Assembly (NCBI RefSeq): GCF_009858335.1
Contig: NZ_VMSE01000002.1
Location: 1-64,000 of the forward strand
Reading direction: 5' to 3'
DNA length: 64,000 nucleotides
Source: Methylovorus glucosotrophus
GTDB taxonomy: Bacteria; Pseudomonadota; Gammaproteobacteria; Burkholderiales; Methylophilaceae
The position numbers were made by a program, and so were the translations under genes. The notes below the pieces were generated by a model, which did not search any database, was not told the DNA's origin, and saw only the letters and a list, made by a program, of their open reading frames with translations. Of this stretch, positions 19,224 to 27,889 are shown piece by piece (the stretch's first letter is position 1; every line of letters begins with the position of its first letter).

Positions 19224-20429
19224 ATGCCGACCTTCAACTACAAGGCGGTGGATCAGATCGGGCGGCCAGCCCATGGCCAGATAGACGCGCTTAACGAGGT
19301 TGACCTGGAGGTGCGGCTGGAGCGCATGGGGCTCAGCATGATTACCTTTCGGCCTGCCCGCAAGTCGCCTGCCTTGTTCAAGCGCAGCCACGTCAGCCTG
19401 CAGGATCTGATGATGTTCTGCTTTCAACTGGAACAACTCACCAGCTCAGGCGTGCCTCTGCTGGAGGGTCTGGCGGATTTGCGCGACAGCACGACCAATC
19501 TGCATTTCCAAAAAATCATCGGGGCGGTGACGTCTGAGGTCGAGGGCGGCAAGCTATTGTCACAAGCCCTGGCCGAGCATCCCAAGGTGTTCAATCCATT
19601 GTTTGTCAGTCTGGTGCAGGCGGGCGAACAAACCGGGCGTTTGCCCGAAGTATTCGATAATCTCGCCAATACCTTCAAATGGCAGGATGAGCTGCTCTCC
19701 CAGACACGCCGCCTCCTGGCCTACCCGTTGTTTATCATGGTGATGGTGCTGAGCGCGGTGGTGTTCCTGATGATTTACCTGGTGCCCAAGATGGTGGGCT
19801 TTCTGCGCAATATGGGGCAAGAGCTGCCTTTGCAGACCAAGGTGCTGATTTTTCTTTCGAATGCTTTCGTCAATTACTGGTGGCTGATTCTGGGGCTGCC
19901 GGTGCTCATTATCAGCGCGCTGGCTTATCTCATTCATCACTCGCCAGCGGCGCGTTACCGTTTTGATTACCTGATGCTGCACTTGCCAGTCACCGGGCCC
20001 ATATTGCAAAAAATCATACTGGCGCGTTTTGCCCGCTATTTTGCCTTGATGTATCAAACCGGCATCCCGATTCTGGATGCCATCAAGACCAGTGAAAACA
20101 TCGTGGATAATCGCGCGGTGGCGGATGCCCTGACGCGTGCCCATCATCAGATCAATGCGGGGGAAAGCATGAGTGAAAGCTTTCGCAATGCCGGGCTTTT
20201 CCCTCCGCTGGTGGTGCGCATGATCAAGGTCGGCGAAAGCACCGGCGCGCTGGATGTCGCACTGCTCAAGATCAGCTATTTTTATGATCGCGATGTACGC
20301 GAATCCATCGAAAAGATGCTCAAGATGCTGGAGCCCGCGCTCACGGTCATCCTCGGCGCCATCATGGCCTTTATCATGTTCTCGGTGTTGGGCCCGGTTT
20401 ACGATTCCTTCAGCACGCTAAAACTCTGA
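19224..20429 (+). CDS. mshG: MshG-like inner-membrane platform protein (GspF/PilC family)
   Basis: This polytopic platform protein (401 residues) contains two GspF domains. Each has a cytoplasmic helical bundle followed by membrane helices (FIMVMVLSAVVFLMIYLVPKM and the C-terminal LTVILGAIMAFIMFSVLGPVY). Signature phrases include FCFQLEQLTSSGVPLLEGL and the repeated RFARYFALMYQTGIPILDAI. It works with MshE to move pilins into the fibre. The preferred start is the ATG of MPTFNYKAVDQIGRPA. A TTG two codons earlier overlaps the mshE stop. Confidence 0.92.
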   Translation: MPTFNYKAVDQIGRPAHGQIDALNEVDLEVRLERMGLSMITFRPARKSPALFKRSHVSLQDLMMFCFQLEQLTSSGVPLLEGLADLRDSTTNLHFQKIIGAVTSEVEGGKLLSQALAEHPKVFNPLFVSLVQAGEQTGRLPEVFDNLANTFKWQDELLSQTRRLLAYPLFIMVMVLSAVVFLMIYLVPKMVGFLRNMGQELPLQTKVLIFLSNAFVNYWWLILGLPVLIISALAYLIHHSPAARYRFDYLMLHLPVTGPILQKIILARFARYFALMYQTGIPILDAIKTSENIVDNRAVADALTRAHHQINAGESMSESFRNAGLFPPLVVRMIKVGESTGALDVALLKISYFYDRDVRESIEKMLKMLEPALTVILGAIMAFIMFSVLGPVYDSFSTLKL

Positions 20430-22024
20430 TGGCCATCTTCAATAAAATCGTCCTCTGCGCTACCACTACCCAGCTGATTGCCGGGGTGTGGCGTCTGGGC
20501 AACTTGCAATCCAGCCACGAGTTCAGCAGTGATCCCAAAGGCTATGAGGCCTTTGTGCGCTTTCTGGCCCAGCACGACAATACCCGGCTCTACATGCTGG
20601 TGGATGCGGTGGAGGAGGATTACCAGCAGGATTATCTGCCGCATACCCGTGGCAGTGCCCGCCGTGAAATGCTGACGCGCAAACTGAATCATGGCTATCG
20701 CAATGCTACTTTCAAGGCCGCGCATTTCATTGAGCGCCAGAAGGATAAGCGCAAGGATGATCGCTTCATCTACGTGGCCCTGACCAAGTCGGACTTCCTG
20801 CAGCCCTGGATGCAAGCGATCGCGGCTCAACGCATGCCGCTTGCTGGCGTCTATCTGCTATCGATGATGAGCGAGCTGTTGCTGCAACGCATGAAGCTCA
20901 AGGCGCCGCATATCCTGCTGAGCGAACGGCTCAACTCGGGTCTGCGCCAGACGTACTTTCATCATGGACGTTTGCTGATCAGCCGGTCGGCGCCGGTATC
21001 GCCAGCCATGCAGGAGCGCATGGCCTATTTTTACCTGGCTGAAACCGAGAAAACCCGGCTCTACCTCATCAGCCAGCGCCTGGTGATGCGTGATACACCG
21101 ATCAAAATGGTGCTGGCGGACATTGATGACACCAGCCGCCAGATTTGCCGCAATATCTCACAAGAACAAAACCTGGAATGCGTCAGCGAAGATTTGAAAG
21201 TCCTCGCCAAAAGCCTGGGCTTGAATCCGGAATTGCTGACGCGGCATCCCGAACTGATGCACATGCATCTGCTGGCGACTGGCGAGTTGCCGGTCAATCT
21301 GGCTCCAGCCAGCTATACCCGCCACTATCAGGTAGGCAATGTGGCACGCAGTATTCATCTCGCCAGTGTGCTGACTTTGCTGGGCGGGTTTGTGGCGGCA
21401 AGCTATATCGGACAGCAGGCGGCGCAGACCTTGCAGCAAACGCTTGAAGCCGGCCAGGAAACCCGCATGCAGGAGCAGAAGTACCACGAGGTCGCCAAAA
21501 ATTTCCCCCAAACGCCTATCCCCAGCATAGACCTGCGTGCTGCGGTGGAAACCGCACGCAAGCTTGCGTCTTATGCGCAAACGCCACAAGCCGCCATGCA
21601 GGCGCTCAGTGAGGTTTTGCAGGCGCAGCCCGATATGCAGATTCATCGCATGCGCTGGGTGAATACGCCGGATATCACGATACGGGATGATAAGGCCGAA
21701 GGGGTTTCTGCGGGGCCAGCACAGGCTGCTCCGGCCGATGCTCAGCTAAGTGATACCAGCGTATTGCACCAGCTGGTGTTCGTGGATGGAGAGGTGGCGG
21801 GTTTTAATGGGGATTACCGTGCAGCTTTGGTACGTGTCAATCAGCTTGCTGAAAAGCTGCGCAGCTTGCCACAAGTGGCATGGGTAGAGGTGTTGCAGGA
21901 GCCGGTGAATGTCAGCTCCTATTCCCGCTTGCAAGGCAGTACTACCGATGCTGTGTCGGCGGTTTCCATGGCAGCCAATTTCAAGCTCAAGTTTATTCTC
22001 AGGCCAACGGAGGGCGCGCAATGA
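20429..22024 (+). CDS. mshI: MshI-like (PilM/PilN-type) pilus assembly protein
   Basis: The first 300 residues of this 531-residue protein look like a PilM/MshI actin-like cytoplasmic module, but key nucleotide-binding motifs are not obvious. A transmembrane helix lies near residues 313-330 (LLGGFVAASYIG). The rest is a periplasmic PilN-like part with a coiled-coil start and the ending VSMAANFKLKFILRP, typical of PilN/GspL C-termini. It thus appears to join PilM- and PilN-like roles in one chain. The next gene starts within its stop codon (ATGA). Confidence 0.72.
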   Translation: MAIFNKIVLCATTTQLIAGVWRLGNLQSSHEFSSDPKGYEAFVRFLAQHDNTRLYMLVDAVEEDYQQDYLPHTRGSARREMLTRKLNHGYRNATFKAAHFIERQKDKRKDDRFIYVALTKSDFLQPWMQAIAAQRMPLAGVYLLSMMSELLLQRMKLKAPHILLSERLNSGLRQTYFHHGRLLISRSAPVSPAMQERMAYFYLAETEKTRLYLISQRLVMRDTPIKMVLADIDDTSRQICRNISQEQNLECVSEDLKVLAKSLGLNPELLTRHPELMHMHLLATGELPVNLAPASYTRHYQVGNVARSIHLASVLTLLGGFVAASYIGQQAAQTLQQTLEAGQETRMQEQKYHEVAKNFPQTPIPSIDLRAAVETARKLASYAQTPQAAMQALSEVLQAQPDMQIHRMRWVNTPDITIRDDKAEGVSAGPAQAAPADAQLSDTSVLHQLVFVDGEVAGFNGDYRAALVRVNQLAEKLRSLPQVAWVEVLQEPVNVSSYSRLQGSTTDAVSAVSMAANFKLKFILRPTEGAQ

Positions 22025-22635
22025 AGCTCACCCGCCAGGATTGGTCGCGTCTGGCCTACCCATTGGCCGGGTTGGCATTGGCACTGATTGCGGCGGCCTT
22101 GCTGATCAGCTTTGCCTACGATCGCGTGACGGAAGCTGAGCAGGCGCTCCAGGCGCAGCAGCAGCAACTGCAGCAAGCCCGCAGCCGGTATATGGCGTCA
22201 GGCCAGGAAAAAGACACCATCGTCAGTTTTCTTCCTCCCTATAAAGCGCTGGTGGAGGAAGGCTTTATCGGCGAGGAGCGGCGTATCCTCTGGCTGGATA
22301 GCATCCGCAATATTCATCAGCAGTACAAACTGTTCAAGATCACTTACGCCATTGGTGCACAGGAGCCTTATACCCCACCGTTTCCGGTCGACACTGGCAG
22401 TTTTAAGCTCAATCGCTCGGTGATGCAGCTGGAGCTGCCCATGCTGCATGAGGGCGATATCCTGACCTTTTTGCAGGCATTGCGTCAGCAGCAGCGCAGC
22501 CCCATCATTATTCGCGAATGTGAATTGACGCGTTTGCGCGCCATCATGGATGCGACGATGACGCCCAATCTTATCGCCAAGTGTGAGCTGGACTGGTACA
22601 CCCTGCGTGAAGCGCAATCGGGAGTGGCGCCATGA
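22021..22635 (+). CDS. mshJ: MshJ/PilO-like pilus assembly protein
   Basis: This 204-residue bitopic protein has a short cytoplasmic start, a transmembrane helix near residues 13-33, a glutamine-rich coiled coil (about 40-60), and a compact periplasmic domain. This is the plan of PilO/MshJ proteins. The start is the ATG of MKLTRQDWSR, overlapping the mshI stop. It is expected to pair with the PilN-like part of MshI. Sequence similarity is low, as is usual in this family, so the call leans on order and topology. Confidence 0.75.
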   Translation: MKLTRQDWSRLAYPLAGLALALIAAALLISFAYDRVTEAEQALQAQQQQLQQARSRYMASGQEKDTIVSFLPPYKALVEEGFIGEERRILWLDSIRNIHQQYKLFKITYAIGAQEPYTPPFPVDTGSFKLNRSVMQLELPMLHEGDILTFLQALRQQQRSPIIIRECELTRLRAIMDATMTPNLIAKCELDWYTLREAQSGVAP

Positions 22636-23105
22636 AAATATGGCTGACTATACTGTTATGTCTCGCCTCTGGCATGGCGCTGGCGGACGACTTGGGTCGA
22701 TTGTTCACCACACCATTGCAACGCGCACAGCTGGATGCGCAACGCCGCAATATGCGCGCCCTCCCGGAAAAAATGCCGGAACAGGACATGGGCGCCGTGA
22801 TGGATAGCGCCCCCGCTGGACCAATTTCAGTACAAGGCTATGTGCGCAGAAGCGATGGCAAGCCAGGTACGGTATGGGTCAATCAGCAAGCCATGCAGGA
22901 AAACAGGACGCTAGGCACCATGATTGTGGAAGAAGGAAAAAACCGCCGTGTGGAGATCAAGCTACCGGGTACCGGGCAATCGGTGAGGTTAAAGGCGGGG
23001 CAGGTGTACAAACCTGATAGCAACCGTATTGAAGAGTACAAGGCGACGGCCAAGGAATCCGCCTCCGCGCCACAAGAGCGAGAAAATGCGCCTGCATTGC
23101 CCTGA
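22632..23105 (+). CDS. mshK: MshK/PilP-like periplasmic protein
   Basis: The 157-residue secreted protein has a clear Sec signal peptide (MKIWLTILLCLASGMALA, cleavage before DDLG). The body contains an HR-box-like C-terminal part, VRRSDGKPGTVWVNQQAM and GQSVRLKAGQVYKP, as in MshK and related inner-outer membrane connectors. It would link the PilNO-like subcomplex to the secretin. It overlaps its neighbours by a few bases on both sides. Confidence 0.75.
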   Translation: MKIWLTILLCLASGMALADDLGRLFTTPLQRAQLDAQRRNMRALPEKMPEQDMGAVMDSAPAGPISVQGYVRRSDGKPGTVWVNQQAMQENRTLGTMIVEEGKNRRVEIKLPGTGQSVRLKAGQVYKPDSNRIEEYKATAKESASAPQERENAPALP

Positions 23106-24237
23106 GTACTCCTCGCCGACTACGGGGCAGCAAGGCATCATCATGATCGTGATGGCCCTGATCCTGCTGCTGGCTGGCAGCATGGCCTTTTTTGAGCGCA
23201 TGGATGGCTATCAATACAAAGTGATGCGCGAACAGAAAACACTCGATGCGTTGGCAGAAGCCAAGGCTGCGCTCATAGGCTGGTCGGTGGCACATGCACA
23301 GTACCCTGGCATCCTGCCGTTTCCTGATCGAAATTCGGATGAAAACTACGATGGTCAGAGCGATTGTGTCAGTCAGGTGAGCACGCTCAATTACAGTCAC
23401 TTGCTGGGCAAGCTGCCTTATCTTGCGCAAACAAATCCGTGCGTCGGCATTGGCGCAGGTAACTATGGCTTATCTGAAAACCTGATGGACGCCGAGGGCG
23501 AGCGCTTGTGGTACGCGGTGTCACGCAATCTGGTACGGCCTTCCACCAGCGCCGTGGTGATCAATCCCGATATTGCCGATGCCCCCACCTATCCCTGGCT
23601 GCAAGTGCGCGATAAAAGCGGACGCCTGCTTTCAGACCGGGTGGCGGCGATTGTCATATCAGCGGGGCCGGTACTTGGTTCGCAAAACCGGGCAGGCGGC
23701 ATTGCGGGTCCAGCTGCCTATCTCGACAGCATTACCATCAATGGCGTTGCTTATTCGAACGCCAATTATCTGGTCGCGAATGAGGTGTTTATTAACGGCG
23801 AGGCCAGTGATCGTCTATCCAGCGAGAAACAGACCGAATTCAATGACACCCTGGTGTTCATTACCATTGATGAACTGCTGGCTGCCCTGCAGAACCGGGC
23901 GATGGGGGAGGCGGCCACCGCGTTGCGCAGTTATTATTCGGCGAGTGCGGCAGCGGCAAATGGGCGGTTTTTTCCTTATACCTCGCTTTTGCCCGATAGC
24001 ACACGCGCCTGCCAGGAGGGCAGTTTGAGTGGCAGCCTGCCGCTCATTAACAATAATTGCAGCCACCCGAATCCGGCGTTAACCCTGCCAGCCTGGTTTA
24101 CGGAAAGCCACTGGCAAAACTATGTGAAATATGAACTCACGGCGGATTGCAGCTATGCAACGCGTGGCTGCAGCAGTAGTGGGCTGGCGCAACTATCCAA
24201 CCTTGATGGCACACGTATTTTGAAAGTAACACCATGA
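23086..24237 (+). CDS. Large prepilin-like protein (MshP/PilX-like)
   Basis: About 383 residues from the chosen ATG (MRLHCPEY). A hydrophobic stretch follows a glycine: QQG-IIMIVMALILLLAGSMAFFE. It resembles a prepilin N-helix but lacks the Glu at position +5, as in PilX/MshP-like minor pilins. After the helix comes AKAALIGWSVAHAQYPGILPFPDRNSDE (residue range about 65-95), a motif shared with the next gene, then a large globular domain with several cysteines. It may be a tip subunit or adhesin. The start is uncertain: an upstream extension of 19 residues within mshK is possible. Confidence 0.65.
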   Translation: MRLHCPEYSSPTTGQQGIIMIVMALILLLAGSMAFFERMDGYQYKVMREQKTLDALAEAKAALIGWSVAHAQYPGILPFPDRNSDENYDGQSDCVSQVSTLNYSHLLGKLPYLAQTNPCVGIGAGNYGLSENLMDAEGERLWYAVSRNLVRPSTSAVVINPDIADAPTYPWLQVRDKSGRLLSDRVAAIVISAGPVLGSQNRAGGIAGPAAYLDSITINGVAYSNANYLVANEVFINGEASDRLSSEKQTEFNDTLVFITIDELLAALQNRAMGEAATALRSYYSASAAAANGRFFPYTSLLPDSTRACQEGSLSGSLPLINNNCSHPNPALTLPAWFTESHWQNYVKYELTADCSYATRGCSSSGLAQLSNLDGTRILKVTP

Positions 24238-24875
24238 CGTCGCATCGAATAAGCAGTCGAGGCTTCAGCTTGATCGAGCTATCGATAGTGCTGGTGATCG
24301 TGGGGCTGGTGATTGCCGGCATGCTGGTGCCGCTGTCTGCCCAGATTGATCAGAAAAATTACAACGAAACGCAAAGAGCCATGGCCGAACTGCGCGATGG
24401 CCTGATCGGATATGCCAGCAGTAATGGGTATCTGCCATGCCCGGATACTACGGGCGACGGGCGGGAAGACCGGGATGGCACAGGTGCCTGTGTGGTAGAC
24501 CCAGCCGAGGGTAATTTGCCATGGGCTGACCTCGGCATGGGCAAGCAGGATGCCTGGGGGCAAAAGTATCGGTATCGTGTCACGAATGGATTTGCAAATA
24601 GCGTTACCAAATTTACCCTTTCGACCACACCCTCAATGACCATCACCGATACTAGTGGCGTGACATTGGCGTTGCGTGTCCCCGCTGTCATTGTCTCCAA
24701 AGGCAAGTCGGGCGCGGGCGCGGGAGTGAATGAGCAAGAAAATACAGATAACGATGATAATTTAGTCAGCGATGTGCCAAGTGCCGTGGCAGGCAACGAG
24801 TTCGACGATATTGTGGTGTGGGTACCATCGACCTTGCTATTGAACCGCATGCTGAGCGCCGGAAAACTGCCATAA
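24234..24875 (+). CDS. Type IV prepilin-like protein
   Basis: The 213-residue protein has a textbook prepilin leader. MTSHRISSRG is followed by FSLIELSIVLVIVGLVIAGM, with Glu at +5 for cleavage and N-methylation by a prepilin peptidase (not in this window). The head has LPCPDTTGDGREDRDGTGAC, a D-x-TGDG-x2-DRDG loop that resembles a calcium-binding EF-hand/TSP3 loop, then two cysteines and LPWADLGMGKQDAWG. It overlaps the preceding gene by ATGA. It is the best candidate for the main pilin of this operon. Confidence 0.82.
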   Translation: MTSHRISSRGFSLIELSIVLVIVGLVIAGMLVPLSAQIDQKNYNETQRAMAELRDGLIGYASSNGYLPCPDTTGDGREDRDGTGACVVDPAEGNLPWADLGMGKQDAWGQKYRYRVTNGFANSVTKFTLSTTPSMTITDTSGVTLALRVPAVIVSKGKSGAGAGVNEQENTDNDDNLVSDVPSAVAGNEFDDIVVWVPSTLLLNRMLSAGKLP

Positions 24876-24883
24876 TTGCGGGT

Positions 24884-25633
24884 ATGAACGACAACCAACT
24901 TTTACGCTATAGCCGCCATATCCTGCTGCCTAATATCGGTTACGAGGGCCAGGAGCAACTCGTCAACAGCCATGCCCTGATTGTGGGGGCGGGCGGATTG
25001 GGCGCGCCAGTGGCGATGTACATGGCGGCCGGTGGCACCGGCAAGCTCACCATCTGTGATTTTGATACGGTGGACATGACCAATCTGCAGCGGCAGATTA
25101 TTCATACCACAGCCTCCGTGGGCATCAACAAGGCCGAGTCAGCGCAGCAAGCCTTGCAGGCATTGAACCCGGAAGTAGAGGTGATCACCATACGCGAGAA
25201 ATCGACAGAGGCTACGATGTCCGCTTTGGTGCGTAACGCCGATGTGGTGATCGACTGCAGCGATAATTTTGCTACCCGCTATGCCTTGAACCGCATTTGC
25301 CTGGCGGAAAAAAAACCGTTGGTATCCGGGGCGGCCATTGGCTTTGAGGGCCAGATTACGGTGTTTGATTTCCGGCAGGAAAACAGCCCCTGCTACCATT
25401 GCCTGTACCCGGATACAGGCGCCGACGATGCATTGCGCTGTGCTGAAAATGGCGTATTTGCGCCGCTGGTGGGCATGATAGGCACGACACAGGCAGCCGA
25501 AGCCATGAAGCTGCTGATGGGAATCGGCCAGAGCCTGCAGGGCCTGCTGCTGCTGCTGGATGTGCTGAGCATGGAGTGGCGCAGCCTGCGCCTACAACGC
25601 GACCCCACTTGCAGCGTTTGTCAGCCTTCTTAG
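24884..25633 (+). CDS. moeB: MoeB/ThiF/HesA family adenylyltransferase
   Basis: This E1-like enzyme (249 residues) activates the C-terminal Gly-Gly of a small sulfur carrier (MoaD for molybdopterin, ThiS for thiazole). It has RYSRHILLPNIGYEGQ, the ATP loop VGAGGLGAPV, TNLQRQIIHT, D in CSDNFATRY, and a C-terminal pair of zinc cysteines (CSVC), with CYHCLYPD also fitting the family. I chose the ATG at MNDNQLLRYS. MoeB and ThiF cannot be told apart safely here because no moa or thi gene is adjacent. It ends tail to tail with the next gene, overlapping by 4 bases. Confidence 0.88.
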   Translation: MNDNQLLRYSRHILLPNIGYEGQEQLVNSHALIVGAGGLGAPVAMYMAAGGTGKLTICDFDTVDMTNLQRQIIHTTASVGINKAESAQQALQALNPEVEVITIREKSTEATMSALVRNADVVIDCSDNFATRYALNRICLAEKKPLVSGAAIGFEGQITVFDFRQENSPCYHCLYPDTGADDALRCAENGVFAPLVGMIGTTQAAEAMKLLMGIGQSLQGLLLLLDVLSMEWRSLRLQRDPTCSVCQPS

Positions 25634-26313
25634 GGGCGGATGCGGATATTGGGATATTGCTCGGCGATGTAATGCAGCAGGGCATTGATGAACAGGATCA
25701 GGCCTAGCATCTCCAGCCCCTCCTCCAAGGTAGTCAGCAGGCTGTAGCCGAAGTTTTCCACTCCATGCAGAGCCGCGTAGCGCCCTCCCAGAATTTCCAG
25801 ACCAATAATCGCCGTGCAGTAGATGCCGCCGGCTAGCAGAAAGCGTATGCGGTGAGTGCGGCTTAGGTGCTGCAGAAAGCGTATATACGATATGCCGATG
25901 AACGCGATCACCAGCAAGCCGGGAATCACCCAGGAGTACTTGAGCCAGATGCTGTTTTCCAGGTGCAATTGCCTGTGGGTGATGCTGGTGAAAATCTCAT
26001 GAAAGCTCATGAACTCATCCGCCGCCATCAGCAGAAATCCGGCCGACAGGATTTGCCAGTGCAGGGTATAAGGCGCGCGCTGTGCGCGTTTAAGATAAGC
26101 AATCAAGCCCAGCAAGCCACTGCAGGTGAGGAGGAGCACCACCGAATAGAATGTGGGGACATTGACTTCAGCATTGAGGTTGAGGAGACGCGTTATCCCC
26201 ATTAACGAACCATGCCCCGTAAAGAATTTGATGCCTTGTGTTGCCAGGCTGGCTAGCACCAGCGTAATCGCAATCAGCAGAAAAGCACGCGTTGCGACGA
26301 GTGTTGTTTTCAT
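25630..26313 (-). CDS. Six-helix membrane protein of unknown function
   Basis: I do not recognise a characterised family. The 227 residues form about six transmembrane helices. Polar residues sit inside or at the edge of helices: AADEFMSFHE, EILGGRYAALHG and LEEGLEMLGLILF. Buried Asp/Glu/His in membrane helices suggest a metal, haem or proton role, which is speculation. GGGGAATG-like spacing supports the ATG. The gene follows nfeD and the SPFH gene on the same strand, after a strong hairpin. Confidence 0.7.
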   Translation of the reverse strand: MKTTLVATRAFLLIAITLVLASLATQGIKFFTGHGSLMGITRLLNLNAEVNVPTFYSVVLLLTCSGLLGLIAYLKRAQRAPYTLHWQILSAGFLLMAADEFMSFHEIFTSITHRQLHLENSIWLKYSWVIPGLLVIAFIGISYIRFLQHLSRTHRIRFLLAGGIYCTAIIGLEILGGRYAALHGVENFGYSLLTTLEEGLEMLGLILFINALLHYIAEQYPNIRIRP

Positions 26314-26343
26314 TCCCCTTACCCCTTTTTTAATTATTATTCA

Positions 26344-26374
26344 ATGACAGCCCGCTATCCTGCGGGCTTGTCAT
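26344..26374. repeat. REP-like hairpin (copy 1)
   Basis: ATGACA-GCCCGC and GCGGGC-T-TGTCAT form a 12-bp stem with one bulged T and a 6-base loop. There is no good T-run. A related hairpin with the same ATGAC/GTCAT arms lies just after valS. Confidence 0.55.
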
Positions 26375-26384
26375 GCAGTTTATA

Positions 26385-27230
26385 TCAACTTTTGCCGCCC
26401 ACAATAGCCCGAATGGCGCTGACGATATCGCCGGGCAGCGCTACGATCTTGCTGTTTTCTGATTCCCCCATGCGCTGCAGTGCCTGAATATAGCGATCGC
26501 CCAGCAGGAATGTCGCAGAGCTGTTGTTTTCTTTCACGGCTTCGGCAATCAGGCGTAGCGCCTCGGCGGAGGCCTGTGCGGCGACCATTTGCCCTTCGGC
26601 ATCCTTGCGGGCGGCTTCCAGCCGGGCTTCGGCGTTCAGGATAATGGCCTGCTTTTCGCCTTCGGAGCGGGTTACCAGCGCAACCCGCTCACGCTCGGCG
26701 GAGGCCTGCATTTCCATGGCTTGCTGCATGTTGGGGGAGGGTTTGATGTCCTGGATCTCCACCGACTTGACGGTCAGGCCCCAGTCGAGCGCCTCGTCGG
26801 CAATTGCTTCTTTCAGCTCAGCCTTGATACGGTCACGCGAGGTCAGCGCCTGGTTCAGATCCATGCCGCCGATGATGGAGCGCAGGCTGGTTTGCACCAT
26901 GTTGCGCATGGCTTCACGAAAATCCTCAATGCCATACACCGAACGCTCAATATTGCTGACCTTGATGAACGACACCGCATTCGCCAGGATGACGGCATTG
27001 TCCCGCGTGATCACTTCCTGCTGGGGCACATCCAGAATGATGTCTTTGGTGGTGACCTTGTAACGCACCTCGTAGATGAATGGGATAATGAGATTAAGCC
27101 CCGGCATCAGCACACGGTTAAACCGCCCCAGGCGTTCAACCACCCATTCTTCGCCCTGCGGCACAATGCGCAGACCTTTCCAGATGGCGATCACAACCAG
27201 GACGATGAGGGCCAGCATGAGTTCGGTCAT
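26385..27230 (-). CDS. SPFH/Band 7 (stomatin-like, QmcA-type) membrane protein
   Basis: The 281-residue protein has a single N-terminal membrane helix (residues 3-19), then a Band-7/SPFH domain (VPQGEEWVVERLGRFNRVL, PGLNLIIPFI). A charged coiled coil (MQASAERERVALVTRSEGEK) and the ending SKIVALPGDIVSAIRAI follow. It probably forms membrane microdomain scaffolds and may recruit FtsH-type proteolysis, as for QmcA/HflK relatives. With the NfeD gene directly upstream it makes the common SPFH-NfeD pair. Confidence 0.9.
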   Translation of the reverse strand: MTELMLALIVLVVIAIWKGLRIVPQGEEWVVERLGRFNRVLMPGLNLIIPFIYEVRYKVTTKDIILDVPQQEVITRDNAVILANAVSFIKVSNIERSVYGIEDFREAMRNMVQTSLRSIIGGMDLNQALTSRDRIKAELKEAIADEALDWGLTVKSVEIQDIKPSPNMQQAMEMQASAERERVALVTRSEGEKQAIILNAEARLEAARKDAEGQMVAAQASAEALRLIAEAVKENNSSATFLLGDRYIQALQRMGESENSKIVALPGDIVSAIRAIVGGKS

Positions 27231-27291
27231 TTCAGTTCCTTAAATATAGCGTTGCTTGATGTTTGCATGGTGCGGAAAGTTATCAACAATC

Positions 27292-27756
27292 TCAGGCGGT
27301 AACGCCAGAGCGTTTCACGCGCAAGGCATTGCCTTCAATACTGGTAATCTCGGCCTCTTCGCCTACGGCTAATGTCTGGCTGGAAATGGCCGTCCATTCC
27401 TTGCTGCCCATCACGCCCTGAGAGAAGCGGATACGCCCGCATTGTTCGGGGCTGACCGCGACAACTATCTGGCCTGTGCGGCCAATTTCTTCCCCTTGGG
27501 ACTGTCCCAGTCGGGAGGCGGCCGGTTGACGGCGTTCAAATTTTTTCCATATGAGCAGGGTACTTAGGGACAGACCAGCGAAGAGCAAGAGTTGCACCCC
27601 GAGTGAAATGGCGGGAAACAGCCATAACAGCCCGCTGATGATCAAGGCCGCGAGGCCAAACCATAAAATATACAGTGTGCCCGTTGCCAGCTCGGCAGAG
27701 AGCAGTACCAATCCGAAAATTCCCCAGATCCAGACGGCGTCCAATGGCGACCTCAT
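27292..27756 (-). CDS. NfeD family membrane protein
   Basis: The 154 residues have three to four N-terminal membrane helices and a C-terminal OB-fold domain with GRTGQIVVAV, WTAISSQTLAVGEEAEI and GNALRVKR. This is the short NfeD form without the protease part. It is the constant partner of SPFH proteins and is co-transcribed with the one downstream (gap about 60 bases). The OB domain probably docks on the SPFH oligomer. Confidence 0.88.
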   Translation of the reverse strand: MRSPLDAVWIWGIFGLVLLSAELATGTLYILWFGLAALIISGLLWLFPAISLGVQLLLFAGLSLSTLLIWKKFERRQPAASRLGQSQGEEIGRTGQIVVAVSPEQCGRIRFSQGVMGSKEWTAISSQTLAVGEEAEITSIEGNALRVKRSGVTA

Positions 27757-27871
27757 GTGTCAACAGGTAAAGCCGTATCCTAACCCAAAGTTCTGGCTTC
27801 GCGTCAATTCCGGCATACGCCATGGTCCGCATGAATCTCTGGGCAAGGGCGGGCCAGCCAGGCGGCCGCTG

Positions 27872-27880
27872 TGGTAAAAT
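27872..27880 (+). promoter_or_regulatory. Extended -10 of valS, close to the start codon
   Basis: TGGTAAAAT fits TGnTAnAAT-type extended -10 elements and ends 9 bases before the valS ATG. No Shine-Dalgarno sequence precedes that ATG. If used, the transcript would begin at or next to the start codon. Confidence 0.45.
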
Positions 27881-27889
27881 CCCCGACCT

